Source: Deltaproteobacteria bacterium | GTDB lineage: Bacteria > Desulfobacterota > Desulfarculia > Desulfarculales > Desulfarculaceae | Direction: 5' to 3' | Assembly: GCA_020444205.1 (NCBI GenBank) | Contig: JAHLLJ010000006.1 | Coordinates: forward strand, 1-64,000 | Length of the DNA: 64,000 bases | Made by a program: the position numbers and the translations under genes | Notes under the pieces: generated by a model | The model's database searches: none | Told to the model about the DNA's origin: nothing | The model's input: the letters and a program-made list of their open reading frames with translations, nothing else | Shown: positions 33,415 to 40,931 of the stretch, one piece after another | Position numbering within the stretch: the first letter of the stretch is position 1 | Layout of the letters: each line of letters begins with the position of its first letter

Positions 33415-34581
33415 TTATAACTTTATTGAATTGGATGAACGTTCGATTTTCGACACTTCACCATCGGGCTTAATCCATATTCTTATGTATCCAACCTCAG
33501 CGGAACCATCATCAATCACCGTCCAAGTGGAAGAATCTCTTCTAAGCTGATCCGCTATCCTTTTTTTATAGTATCTGTGCAGTTTATCGGTATTATTAAT
33601 ACTCGATGTAATGTAAATCGTATCGCATACTTCTTGATAAACTTTTATCTGTTCTACGGTGGGGAGTCCTTCGATAGTCCGGTCGAATGGAGCAATCAGA
33701 CCCACAGTGTTATGCGTTTTAGTTAATTCTTCCCATATTGGTTCATAAAATCCATTTTCTGAACCGTGATGTGAAACCTTAAAAATATTTGCATTTATAC
33801 TTGGTATTTCATCACACGTATAAATCCTTTTCCATCCTATTTTCTCATCCAACTCGACTTCAAGATCACCACCAAGTACAATCTTAATCTGTCCAAAATG
33901 TATTAACAGCACGACTGATATACGATTTAACGCGCTGTCTCTAATAGGAACACTTATTTCCCCTGTCTTTGCGATTGAATTAAAAAGTGCTTCTGTATAT
34001 TTTCTCTCGCTGTCAAATGAGGGACTGAGTGCAAGTATTGACGTATCTACCCAACCAAAATTTTTAGTATAAACTTTAGTCGGCATAACAACATTAGTTA
34101 GCTCTGTAAGCTTCTTACCAGTGGCTCCCTCAGCGACAGCTTTCTCCATGGCTTTTAAAACGGGTATAAACCCCTCTAGTTTGTCGTATCCTGCAATTCT
34201 TTCTCTTGCCAAATATTTCTTTAATTCAACAGTTCCATGCCCCGCATACCAGCAGACACGCTGAACGTTACCTCGATAATATTGCAGTATTGAATCAAGC
34301 CCTAGGTAGTGATCTTTATGGGGATGGGTCAATAGTAAAAAGCTAATTTTATCTAAATCAGGATACAAATATTTTAAATACTCTAAAGGTAAGACATAAT
34401 TTGTATCATTAATTCTGCTCTGACACGAATCTATTATTCCAACACCAACTCCAGGGATATTTAATATTATGCTTTCTCCATATCCAGGACCTATTATTGT
34501 AATTTCAACTTCTTCATCAGATGGCAAATTTTTTGATAAACTTGGAAACAGTTCATCCGCGCTATCAGCCTTAATTGCCAT
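33415..34581 (-). CDS. Metallo-beta-lactamase fold hydrolase, ComEC/Rec2-like, third gene of an unknown operon
   Basis: 388 residues. Metal ligands are visible: THPHKDH (86-91, HxHxDH), the Asp in IKIVLGGDLE and HHGS in KVSHHGSENG. This order (HxHxDH ... GGDxE ... SHHGS) is that of ComEC-type MBL domains, often nucleases or phosphodiesterases. The start ATG overlaps the stop of the upstream gene by 11 bases, so translation is coupled. AT-rich codons contrast with host and phage, a sign of transfer. No membrane segment, so cytoplasmic. Its partners are unknown proteins; a defence or nucleotide-signal role is possible. Confidence 0.85.
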   Translation of the reverse strand: MAIKADSADELFPSLSKNLPSDEEVEITIIGPGYGESIILNIPGVGVGIIDSCQSRINDTNYVLPLEYLKYLYPDLDKISFLLLTHPHKDHYLGLDSILQYYRGNVQRVCWYAGHGTVELKKYLARERIAGYDKLEGFIPVLKAMEKAVAEGATGKKLTELTNVVMPTKVYTKNFGWVDTSILALSPSFDSERKYTEALFNSIAKTGEISVPIRDSALNRISVVLLIHFGQIKIVLGGDLEVELDEKIGWKRIYTCDEIPSINANIFKVSHHGSENGFYEPIWEELTKTHNTVGLIAPFDRTIEGLPTVEQIKVYQEVCDTIYITSSINNTDKLHRYYKKRIADQLRRDSSTWTVIDDGSAEVGYIRIWIKPDGEVSKIERSSNSIKL

Positions 34582-35143
34582 CTAAAAACAACCGCTTATA
34601 TGCATTCTCTGCTCTATCTTGAAGGGATTCATTCCAAATAAGAGGAGATGAGAATTCAATAGAACTATCAGGAACTTTCCTACCATTAGAAAATATTTTC
34701 GTTAAAACATAATATGCAAAAGTTGATCCTTCGAAAATATACAATTTTAATTCATCCAAATCATATCTTTTTTTCAACCTATTAATTGAAAACCTGGCGA
34801 TACTTTTTAACCCATCCAGGTCTTCAAGAACTGCCTCGAAATATAAAAAACCTTCATCTACGGCAGTAATTGTCCCCTTCCACCAGTTTTCCATATACTC
34901 GTATGGAACATCGGAAGTTGATGAGTAATCTAGTGTCTCCTTATTTAGCTCCTTAGCCAATTCCTGTAACGTGCTGCCATCGGTACCAGCGATTTTTAAA
35001 TCAGAAAATGGCTCGGTTCCCTCAAGAGGAGACGAGGTTTGATCGGAGCCAATAACAAGAGGTGCTTCCCACAAGTCAGGCTTTGCGAGGTCATCATAAG
35101 AGTCACTTTGTATTGGCTGGGGATTTGTAGACAGATAAGACAT
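34571..35143 (-). CDS. Unknown protein, second gene of the MBL operon
   Basis: 190 residues from ATG 35143 (RBS AGAGAG), beginning 11 bp after the end of the previous gene; an in-frame upstream GUG-type extension would overlap that gene. Acidic N-terminal third (about 1-75) of low complexity, then a compact domain (WWKGTITAVDEGFLYFEAVL ... LKKRYDLDELKLYIFEGSTF) resembling a small beta-barrel that follows the chain from a WKGxI motif. No family recognised. It is translationally coupled to the MBL gene. Confidence 0.65.
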   Translation of the reverse strand: MSYLSTNPQPIQSDSYDDLAKPDLWEAPLVIGSDQTSSPLEGTEPFSDLKIAGTDGSTLQELAKELNKETLDYSSTSDVPYEYMENWWKGTITAVDEGFLYFEAVLEDLDGLKSIARFSINRLKKRYDLDELKLYIFEGSTFAYYVLTKIFSNGRKVPDSSIEFSSPLIWNESLQDRAENAYKRLFLDGN

Positions 35144-35153
35144 CGTAAGCTCT

Positions 35154-35840
35154 CTAGTGAATTGACCTGCCAATAAGATCAAGAATTTGATTTGTCCTCG
35201 CCAAATCAAGATCAAAATTACTTGAAATCACTTCGCTTGCAAACTTCAAATTTTTTTCAGACAAATCTCTGTGGTAATTAAACGTTACAACAACTCCTTC
35301 TTTATCTTTATCAACTTTACCGTTGATAGAACAATTTAAGGAACCATCAGGAATTTCTTGTTTTACAGAGGCCCCAACTAAAAATTCGTCAGTAAAACAA
35401 TTTGTCAGGGTCGCATTGTCACCAACAAAAATTTCCCTCAGTTTCATGGCAACGTTATTGGCTTCAATAAAACCAACAAAATTGATACCCACAGCTTTAG
35501 CTGGCGTGTGGCTTAGCATTAAACATACACGTAATACAGCATTTTTTAATTCATCAAAATAACTAGGGTTGGTAGTGCCTTGTTCAAATTTGCGTAACTC
35601 CACCTTTAAAACACTGGACTCAAAGTTAACAATTGCCTTGGTAGGCTCGATACTAATAATAGGCCCTTTTTCAATGAATAAAGTTTCTCCCTCAAGTTCA
35701 ATCTTTTGTTTTTTTGTTCTTTGAGATTTTGCCCATTGTGTTTCTTGTATAGGAAGAATTTTGTATCTTTCAAACCACTCCGGGTGGAAGATCGGAGGGT
35801 TAAAGTTGCCTTGTATGACAATTGCCGCTGTATTTATCAT
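35154..35840 (-). CDS. Unknown protein, first gene of the MBL operon
   Basis: 228 residues. Begins with a beta strand (AAIVIQGNFNPPIFHPEWFE), then IPIQETQWAK-like Lys-rich segment, a strand pair (LFIEKGPIISIEPTKAIVNF) and ends with a helical part (FASEVISSNFDLDLARTNQI). The general shape (N-terminal strand plus statement of NFxPxxxxP, C-terminal helical arm) is weakly like the TIGR04255 family found in sporadic islands, but I cannot confirm this. It starts the three-gene AT-rich operon. Confidence 0.6.
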   Translation of the reverse strand: MINTAAIVIQGNFNPPIFHPEWFERYKILPIQETQWAKSQRTKKQKIELEGETLFIEKGPIISIEPTKAIVNFESSVLKVELRKFEQGTTNPSYFDELKNAVLRVCLMLSHTPAKAVGINFVGFIEANNVAMKLREIFVGDNATLTNCFTDEFLVGASVKQEIPDGSLNCSINGKVDKDKEGVVVTFNYHRDLSEKNLKFASEVISSNFDLDLARTNQILDLIGRSIH

Positions 35841-36459
35841 AATAGCGCTCTTATTAGTTAAAAAAGCAGTGGCTTAAAAAGCTTAGAGTAAAGTCAATCG
35901 AGGCAGAGGGAGCGATTATCTGCGAAGCATTATCATAATGCGTCAGATCTACTTTACACTCAAGATTGTGCAATATGGCACAGTACTCAATTTGGCAAGG
36001 AGTCTACCACACACCGTCTGCATGCAACAAATATTACTCAGGGCAGTCTCCCAAGACCTGGTAGGAGCCACGACAGGCTCACGGTAGGCCGTGGAATGAT
36101 TTACGCCATGGCAAGACATGCAACGGCTATCAGGTAGACCCACAGACATAATCATATTGGCTGTCTTAGTCTGCCTAAACATAAGCCCAATAAATTCCAA
36201 CAATCTCAATTATAACGCAATATCATTGTCAACGGGTGGTGGCGGGGAGTGCCACCGGCTCGGCCCGTCTGGCCGCGGCCTCGGCCGCCCGGCCCTTATT
36301 GGCCAAATTTCCGCTTGATCTTCTGTCATCACCTTCTCCTCAAGGGAAAATTTGTTCTGGATTATGCGGCCTAAACCACCCTCCCGGGGCAGGCAGGGCG
36401 TGGTCAGGTGGGTTTTCTCGGTGCGGGCTTCTTACGCCGCCGCCACTTAGCCAGATCGA
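35841..36459. other. Intergenic region between the MBL operon and phage repressor
   Basis: Contains the hairpin GCATTA-TCA-TAATGC (35929-35943). A minus-strand mini ORF at 36210-36329 (39 codons, Pro-rich, good site GAGGAGAAGGTG) is a weak gene candidate. At 36364 there is ATTATGCGGCC, like the H repeat module. A minus-strand frame at 35949-36209 is not convincing. The promoter for the MBL operon should lie here. Confidence 0.35.
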
Positions 36460-36849
36460 TTATCCGGCCTTTTTGTTTCTACTCTTAGTCCCCCTGCTAG
36501 GGGCCTGAGCAGACAAGTATCCCTTAATCCAGCCTATTAGTTGGTCACGACCAGATTTTTCCAGATTTGCCAATTCAGGTAGAAGCGGCTGCAGCCAATC
36601 AGGCACAGCATGCAAGGGTCCCGCCGGCTCGGCATTACTAGATGCGACCAATGCATCCAAATTTGCACCAAGGCGAGATAGTGCAGCCAGAGAGTCAACT
36701 GAAAGCCTATCGGTTTCGCCATTCTCTAACCGAATGTAGGTTCTTTCAGCCATGCCAATTTGGCTGGAAAAATCTTTCTGACTCATACCAGTAGTCAGCC
36801 TAAACCTCTTTAATTGCGAGGCAAATGTAGAACTGCCACTTTTTACCAT
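36460..36849 (-). CDS. CI-like phage repressor (XRE family HTH)
   Basis: 129 residues with an N-terminal XRE helix-turn-helix (RFRLTTGMSQKDFSSQIGMA, ERTYIRLENGETDRLS) and a short C-terminal helical domain (LLPELANLEKSGRDQLIGWI) with a basic tail. No LexA-type protease domain, so induction is not by self-cleavage. It reads leftward, against the phage early genes, from a short leader covering the operator at 36867. It should keep the prophage silent. Confidence 0.88.
   Translation of the reverse strand: MVKSGSSTFASQLKRFRLTTGMSQKDFSSQIGMAERTYIRLENGETDRLSVDSLAALSRLGANLDALVASSNAEPAGPLHAVPDWLQPLLPELANLEKSGRDQLIGWIKGYLSAQAPSRGTKSRNKKAG
36753..36765. promoter_or_regulatory. Operator-like dyad inside the repressor gene
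   Basis: TGCCAATTTGGCT has the same half-site pair GCCAA/TTGGC with a 1-bp centre as the dyad in the early promoter, 114 bp away. It may be a second repressor site. Confidence 0.45.
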
Positions 36850-36856
36850 TTTACCG

Positions 36857-36886
36857 TTGACAATCCTGCCAAATTGGCACTATCCT
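36857..36886 (+). promoter_or_regulatory. Early promoter with embedded operator
   Basis: TTGACA (36857-36862), an 18-bp spacer and TATCCT (36881-36886). The spacer holds the perfect dyad TGCCAA-A-TTGGCA (36867-36879), a natural site for CI or Ner binding to shut off the rightward early genes. Confidence 0.65.
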
Positions 36887-36924
36887 CTACCCGTACACCA
36901 CAGCCAACCGGGAGAGACCAACCC

Positions 36925-37098
36925 ATGTCCAAAACCGACAAACCCATTGAGTCCTTCGTGCCCAATTCCACTCGCGGCCATGAATGCCTCGACCTAATCA
37001 ACTCCCTCCGCGCCTTGGACACCCCAGAAGACGACATCAGACGCGCGGCGCTCATTTACTGGACGGGTATGGAACCTTCCCTGTCTCAAGGAGCTTAA
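36925..37098 (+). CDS. Small phage early protein
   Basis: 57 residues starting MSKTDKPIESFVPNSTRGHE, after GGGAGAG. First gene right of the early promoter. Asp/Arg/Ile composition looks coding (CLDLINSLRALDTPEDDIRR). No family recognised; might be a Cro-position regulator. Confidence 0.55.
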   Translation: MSKTDKPIESFVPNSTRGHECLDLINSLRALDTPEDDIRRAALIYWTGMEPSLSQGA

Positions 37099-37120
37099 TC
37101 CGATGACCGCCGCCACACCC

Positions 37121-37426
37121 TCATGCCCGCCTTCCCATATGTGCGATTGCATAATCGTGGGCTTTGACATTTGCGAAACCCAAACGTCCTTTTGCATCGG
37201 GACGCCGTCCGTTGGCCCTGCACCAGGTCAAGAACTCTTCGACGTCCACCTCGACCTTGACGAAGATATTTCCCTGGCCCTCGACAAGGGCCTTCGCCTT
37301 TTCAAAACCCTTCGCGAAGTCGGCATGGGTGTGGGGCAACTTTTCGCTGTCGTCGCAGGCGGCGCGAAAGGCCTCATACCTTCCCTCTTCGATCCAGAGA
37401 ATCCCGAAAAAAATAGGCTGTTCCAT
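37121..37426 (-). CDS. Phage protein of unknown function, leftward
   Basis: 101 residues from ATG 37426, directly after AAGGAGGGGGG. Composition looks coding and acidic/aromatic (EQPIFFGILWIEEGRYEAFR, IFVKVEVDVEEFLTWCRANG). No family recognised. It is convergent with the small gene at 36925 and lies opposite a less plausible plus-strand frame. Orientation opposite to the early operon suggests lysogenic expression. Confidence 0.65.
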   Translation of the reverse strand: MEQPIFFGILWIEEGRYEAFRAACDDSEKLPHTHADFAKGFEKAKALVEGQGNIFVKVEVDVEEFLTWCRANGRRPDAKGRLGFANVKAHDYAIAHMGRRA

Positions 37427-37528
37427 CCCCCCTCCTTGCATAACCGGAAGACCACCGACCAATGAACAACCCCAAGCGCAACAAAACCAACGCCTGGCCA
37501 AGCTGGACGCCCGGGATGGAAGGTAACC

Positions 37529-37843
37529 ATGCCTGAGCAAGCCCACTCCCCCATCGTCACGGTCGCACCGGTTGTCCCAGCTAACCATATTCCAGCCTGG
37601 AGAGCAATAGTCCGCTCCCTGCCCACATCGCCCCGCCAAAAGATCAACGGAGCGCGGGAAATGCTCTTTGGCAAGACCTTCCGGGAAATGGAGATGGAGC
37701 TGGGCTACGCGGAGAACTACCTGCACAAGATCCTGAACATCGACGGCTGGTCCAACAAGGCCCGGGCGGCCATGGCCGGCTACATCTACTGCGACCTCGC
37801 CGATATCTGGACCCCTGATCATACGCTAAGGGTGGAGCAATAG
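37529..37843 (+). CDS. Ner/Nlp-like phage DNA-binding regulator
   Basis: 104 residues. The C-terminal half has a helix-turn-helix of the Ner type (LFGKTFREMEMELGYAENYL, HKILNIDGWSNKARAAMAGY), ending LADIWTP as in Ner proteins, which repress early transcription in Mu-like phages. GGAAGGT precedes the ATG; the gene overlaps the next start by one base. Confidence 0.65.
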   Translation: MPEQAHSPIVTVAPVVPANHIPAWRAIVRSLPTSPRQKINGAREMLFGKTFREMEMELGYAENYLHKILNIDGWSNKARAAMAGYIYCDLADIWTPDHTLRVEQ

Positions 37844-38379
37844 TGAGCAACCCGCAATTAGCCACGATCGCGCCCCGGCTCATGCCCAGCTACGACCCCC
37901 GCGAGCACTGCGAGGTGGTGGCCGGCATGATCAACCGCTCCGGACTTACCATCGAGCGGGTGGCCCGGCTCATCGGCAAACACCCCACCACCCTGGCCCG
38001 CGAGCTGAACCCCGACGACGACGGGGCCAAGCTGAGCTTCACCGACGAGGTGAAGATCGCGGCGGTGTGCGGGCTCTTCGACTCGCGCGACTACGCCGAG
38101 TTCCATTTGGGCCGCTGCGCCTTCTTGCTGCCCCAGGCCGATGGTAGGTTCGCCGACGTGTTCGAGACGGTGGGACGGGCCACCAAGGAGTTCGGGGAGT
38201 TCATGACCAAGCTGGCCGAGAGCGCCCGGCCGGACTCCGAGGGCGGGGCCAGCATTTCCCCGGCCGAGGCCGCCGCGGCCCTGGAGGAGCTCAAGGACGT
38301 GGAGCAACAGCTCGCCATGGCGCGGGCTTTTCTAACCGGCATCCGCTCCCAAGGTGGGGGCGGGGATTATCAACCCTAA
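37843..38379 (+). CDS. Phage regulatory protein CII family
   Basis: 178 residues from GTG 37843. The N-terminal part HCEVVAGMINRSGLTIERVA, LIGKHPTTLARELNPDD is typical of the CII/CP76 regulators of P2-like phages; then a metal- or cofactor-free helical part with LEELKDVEQQLAMARAFLTG. It probably controls lysis versus lysogeny or replication genes. Overlaps the previous gene. Confidence 0.75.
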   Translation: MSNPQLATIAPRLMPSYDPREHCEVVAGMINRSGLTIERVARLIGKHPTTLARELNPDDDGAKLSFTDEVKIAAVCGLFDSRDYAEFHLGRCAFLLPQADGRFADVFETVGRATKEFGEFMTKLAESARPDSEGGASISPAEAAAALEELKDVEQQLAMARAFLTGIRSQGGGGDYQP

Positions 38380-38383
38380 CGGG

Positions 38384-38412
38384 GCTTGGGCGGGGGGACG
38401 GTCAAATAGGGT
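38384..38412 (+). repeat. 29-bp repeat, copy 2 (phage early region)
   Basis: Matches 21269-21297 at 26 of 29 positions. It lies directly after the stop of the CII-like gene and before the next early gene. Confidence 0.7.
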
Positions 38413-38422
38413 GATCCGAACC

Positions 38423-38447
38423 CGCCCAACGCCCGGAGGGATTCATG
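38423..38447 (+). repeat. 25-bp duplicated translation-start cassette
   Basis: Identical to 39078-39102, where it carries the ribosome site CGGAGGG and ATG of the sliding clamp gene. Here the ATG at 38445 opens a 12-codon leader (38445-38483) whose TGA overlaps the ATG of the next gene. Confidence 0.75.
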
Positions 38448-38482
38448 GAATACATGGAATTGCAGGGTAATTGGAGGCGGTG

Positions 38483-38782
38483 ATGAATCCCAAGTTCATT
38501 GTCCGTGAACCACAAGACCCTTCACAGGTTGCCGAATGGCATTGCCGCGATCATGCAAGGGATATTTTGGGTCAAAAGCTAATGGACAAGCTCGAGAATT
38601 CGGGCCTGCAGGTGGTTCCCTCGAAGGAGGGGCTGGAGCAGGTGTTTGGCCCGGCGGCCGGAATTGCCGCGTCCCTGCTGCCCAGGGTGGAGGTTGTGGT
38701 CAGGACAGACCTCAAGGGCACTGATTTCATCGAGGCCTATGCCTTTTGCGCCCTAGAAATCCAGAAGCTAGGAAAAGACTGA
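38483..38782 (+). CDS. Phage early protein of unknown function
   Basis: 99 residues, starting MNPKFIVREPQDPSQVAEWH, after GGAGGCGG and coupled to a 12-codon upstream leader (TGATG). Contains a Gly/Ala helix (AAGIAASLLPRVEVVVRTDL). No family recognised. It ends 317 bp before the sliding clamp. Confidence 0.65.
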   Translation: MNPKFIVREPQDPSQVAEWHCRDHARDILGQKLMDKLENSGLQVVPSKEGLEQVFGPAAGIAASLLPRVEVVVRTDLKGTDFIEAYAFCALEIQKLGKD

Positions 38783-38950
38783 GTAGATGGTAACCGTATC
38801 CCCCTTTTTAGGCTTTTTCTTTACTCGGGAGAGATAGCATTGCACTCCGAAAACTATTTCTTGGCGAGTGAGCTGCCTATAGGCCATGACCACATAGGTA
38901 ACGTCACGACGCGGGTCTTTTATTACGTTTTTCACTCGCGGCAATTCCAT
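38768..38950 (-). CDS. Small basic phage protein, leftward
   Basis: 60 residues from ATG 38950, after AAGGAGAG. Lys/Arg-rich with a likely KOW-like beta barrel end (VKKKPKKGDTVTIYSVFS). Overlaps the preceding rightward gene by 15 bp at 3' ends. No family recognised. Confidence 0.55.
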   Translation of the reverse strand: MELPRVKNVIKDPRRDVTYVVMAYRQLTRQEIVFGVQCYLSRVKKKPKKGDTVTIYSVFS

Positions 38951-38998
38951 CTATCTCTCCTTAAAAAACCGCCCAAACACGACACCTGACGGCAAGCC

Positions 38999-39103
38999 AT
39001 GTCTGAGCATACAGACTACCGGACTGCGCTCGTCAACCCAGAAATGGCGTTTTCATCAATGAGCAGACCGAAAACATCGCCCAACGCCCGGAGGGATTCA
39101 TGA
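38999..39103 (+). CDS. Possible 34-residue upstream ORF of the sliding clamp gene
   Basis: ATG 38999 opens a frame (DYRTALVNPEMAFSSMSRPK) whose TGA overlaps the clamp start (ATGA). The N-terminal DYRTALVNPE wording looks like normal protein, the C-terminal third is the duplicated cassette read through. Either a leader or a truncated gene. Confidence 0.35.
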   Translation: MSEHTDYRTALVNPEMAFSSMSRPKTSPNARRDS

Positions 39104-40254
39104 AGCTAACCGTCGCCGCCAATGACCTGGCCCGGCTGCTGGACAACGCCAAGGGGCTGGTGACCCGGGGAAAAACCTCCCTGCCCATCCTGCAAAACGT
39201 GTTGCTCACCGCCGAAGCGCCCGACCTTACCCTGCGCGGCACGGACTTGGAAACCACCTTCATCGGCCAGGTGACCGCCATGGTGGACAAGCCCGGCTCG
39301 CTGTGCCTGCCCGCGCACAAGCTGGCCGAGGTGGCCAAGGCCCTACCGGCAAAAAACGCCGCCCTGGAGGCAAAGGCCCACGCCCTGGTGGTGAACGCCG
39401 GGGCCACGCACTATCGCATCCTGGGCCCAGACCCGGCCGACTACCCGCCGCCGCCGGAAAACGGGGCCACCCCCGTGTCCCTGGAGGGCGAGGCCCTGTT
39501 GGCCGGGCTGAGCCGGGTGGCCTATGCCACGGCCACCGGCGAGAAACCCCTTTGGACCACCGGCGTGCTGTTCGAGGTGCGGGCCGACGGCGCGGATTTG
39601 GTGCTGCGCCTGGTGGCCACGGATGGCCACCGCATGGCCTTTTACGACCTTGACCTTAGCGAAAACGTGCAGCGCGAGGCCCTGCTGGAGCTCGGCCGAA
39701 CGGTGATAGTGCCCACCAAGGCGGTGAGCGCCATGGGCCGCCTGTTGGACTCCGGCGAAGCCACCCTGGGCCTGAGCAAAAAACTGGTGACCCTGCAGGC
39801 CCAAAGGGACCGGCTATACGCCCGCCCCATCGAGGCCGAGTTCGCGGACTACGACGTGGTGGTGCCCAAGGGCAAGGGGCCCCAGGCGGTTGTCAACCGC
39901 GAGGCCTTGATCGCGGTGGTCAAGCGGGTGGTGCTGATCGAATCGGATAAAACCCGCCGCCTGGAAATGAAGCTGGCCGACGGCGTGCTTGTCCTCAGCG
40001 CCCAGGACAACGCCACCGGTCAGGCCAACGAAAGCCTGGAGGTGGTGTGGGACGGCCCCCGCGTGGACCTGTCCCTAAACGGCAAGTACCTGCTGGACGC
40101 CTGCAATCCCTTGGAGAGCGAGGAAGTGACCATCGAGCCCGGCGACGGCAAGGGGCCGGTGATCATCACCGCCGATGGGTGCGACGCGGACGCCGGGTTC
40201 AAAGGGCTGATCATGCCCATGGCCGACCAACGCCCCAAGGGGCGCGCCAAGTGA
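39100..40254 (+). CDS. dnaN: DNA polymerase III beta subunit (sliding clamp), phage-encoded
   Basis: 384 residues, normal length for a bacterial beta clamp, with its three domains: start MKLTVAANDLARLLDNAKGL, TSLPILQNVLL, TLRGTDLETTF; central ATDGHRMAFYDLDL; and C-terminal LLDACNPLESEEVTIEPGDG and the ending LIMPMADQRPKG (a variant of the usual MPMRL tail). It encircles DNA and tethers polymerase. Position in the phage early operon shows it belongs to the phage, and the missing Arg-Leu end differs from chromosomal clamps. No polymerase or clamp loader is nearby, so it must use the host's. Confidence 0.93.
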   Translation: MKLTVAANDLARLLDNAKGLVTRGKTSLPILQNVLLTAEAPDLTLRGTDLETTFIGQVTAMVDKPGSLCLPAHKLAEVAKALPAKNAALEAKAHALVVNAGATHYRILGPDPADYPPPPENGATPVSLEGEALLAGLSRVAYATATGEKPLWTTGVLFEVRADGADLVLRLVATDGHRMAFYDLDLSENVQREALLELGRTVIVPTKAVSAMGRLLDSGEATLGLSKKLVTLQAQRDRLYARPIEAEFADYDVVVPKGKGPQAVVNREALIAVVKRVVLIESDKTRRLEMKLADGVLVLSAQDNATGQANESLEVVWDGPRVDLSLNGKYLLDACNPLESEEVTIEPGDGKGPVIITADGCDADAGFKGLIMPMADQRPKGRAK

Positions 40255-40349
40255 GCCGGCCTGCCCGCATGGCCAAGGAGGCGGGGTTCTACCTGCTGGT
40301 GCTGGCCCTTGCCTTGGCCTGCATGTGGGTGGGGCCCTGGCCCGAATAA
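40251..40349 (+). CDS. Small phage membrane peptide
   Basis: 32 residues from GTG 40251, overlapping the clamp stop (GTGA), or 26 from ATG 40269. One membrane helix (GFYLLVLALALACMWVG). Unknown role. Confidence 0.45.
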   Translation: MSRPARMAKEAGFYLLVLALALACMWVGPWPE

Positions 40350-40368
40350 CCGAATGGGGGAGAAACCA

Positions 40369-40695
40369 ATGTCTGAATTGCAAAAACTAGTGCGAGCCGA
40401 CAACCGCTTTGAGGAAGCCGTGGAGATGCTGCGCGATCTCCTAGAGGAAGAAAACCGCGACCGCCTGATGCTGGCCCTCAAGGTGTCCGGCGGGCCCGAG
40501 GTGGAGGACATGCAGCGCACCCTGCGCTTCATGGACTGGCTGTTCATGCAAGGCCAGGAACACCTGGACGCCATGCTGGCCGACATCCACGACATCGACC
40601 TGGCCCGGGCCAACCAGGAGCGCAAGGGCCTGCGCCGGAGCAACGCGGTGATGCGCAGGGCCTCGGAGATCATCAAGGCGGCCCGCCATGCCTAG
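40369..40695 (+). CDS. Phage protein of unknown function, helical
   Basis: 108 residues from ATG 40369 (GGGGGAGA upstream). Highly charged and helical (AVEMLRDLLEEENRDRLMLA, MDWLFMQGQEHLDAMLADIH). Coiled-coil-like; no family recognised. It overlaps the next gene by 8 bp. Confidence 0.7.
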   Translation: MSELQKLVRADNRFEEAVEMLRDLLEEENRDRLMLALKVSGGPEVEDMQRTLRFMDWLFMQGQEHLDAMLADIHDIDLARANQERKGLRRSNAVMRRASEIIKAARHA

Positions 40696-40930
40696 CCCAG
40701 CCCTGATCATCGTGATCATGCCGCCCTGGCCCAAGAGCAACCTGGTGCGCCACGAGTGCGAGCGCTGCGGCGTGGTGATCTACACCGGAAGCCGCCGCCC
40801 GCCCGAGGGCTGGCACGCTGACTGGTGCGGCAAGGTCGGCCCCGATCTTGGCGGCCCCGGCCGCGAGCTCTGCGGCAACTGCTCCCAGCCCCGCCGCGCC
40901 TGCGAGGCGCTGTCCCTGGAGGCTGCTTAA
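40688..40930 (+). CDS. Small zinc-ribbon phage protein
   Basis: 80 residues with Cys pairs HECERCGV and LCGNCSQ plus WCGKVG and RACEA, likely one or two zinc sites. Zinc-ribbon proteins of this type often bind nucleic acid. Start ATG overlaps the previous gene. No family named. Confidence 0.65.
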   Translation: MPSPALIIVIMPPWPKSNLVRHECERCGVVIYTGSRRPPEGWHADWCGKVGPDLGGPGRELCGNCSQPRRACEALSLEAA

Positions 40931-40931
40931 C

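Noticed and set aside
35949-36209. Minus-strand ORF with a CMSCHG heme-like motif
   Set aside because: No signal peptide, no ribosome site, and the rest is not protein-like; CxxCH likely by chance.
37103-37465. Plus-strand 120-codon ORF
   Set aside because: The minus-strand gene at 37121-37426 has a far better ribosome site and coding composition.
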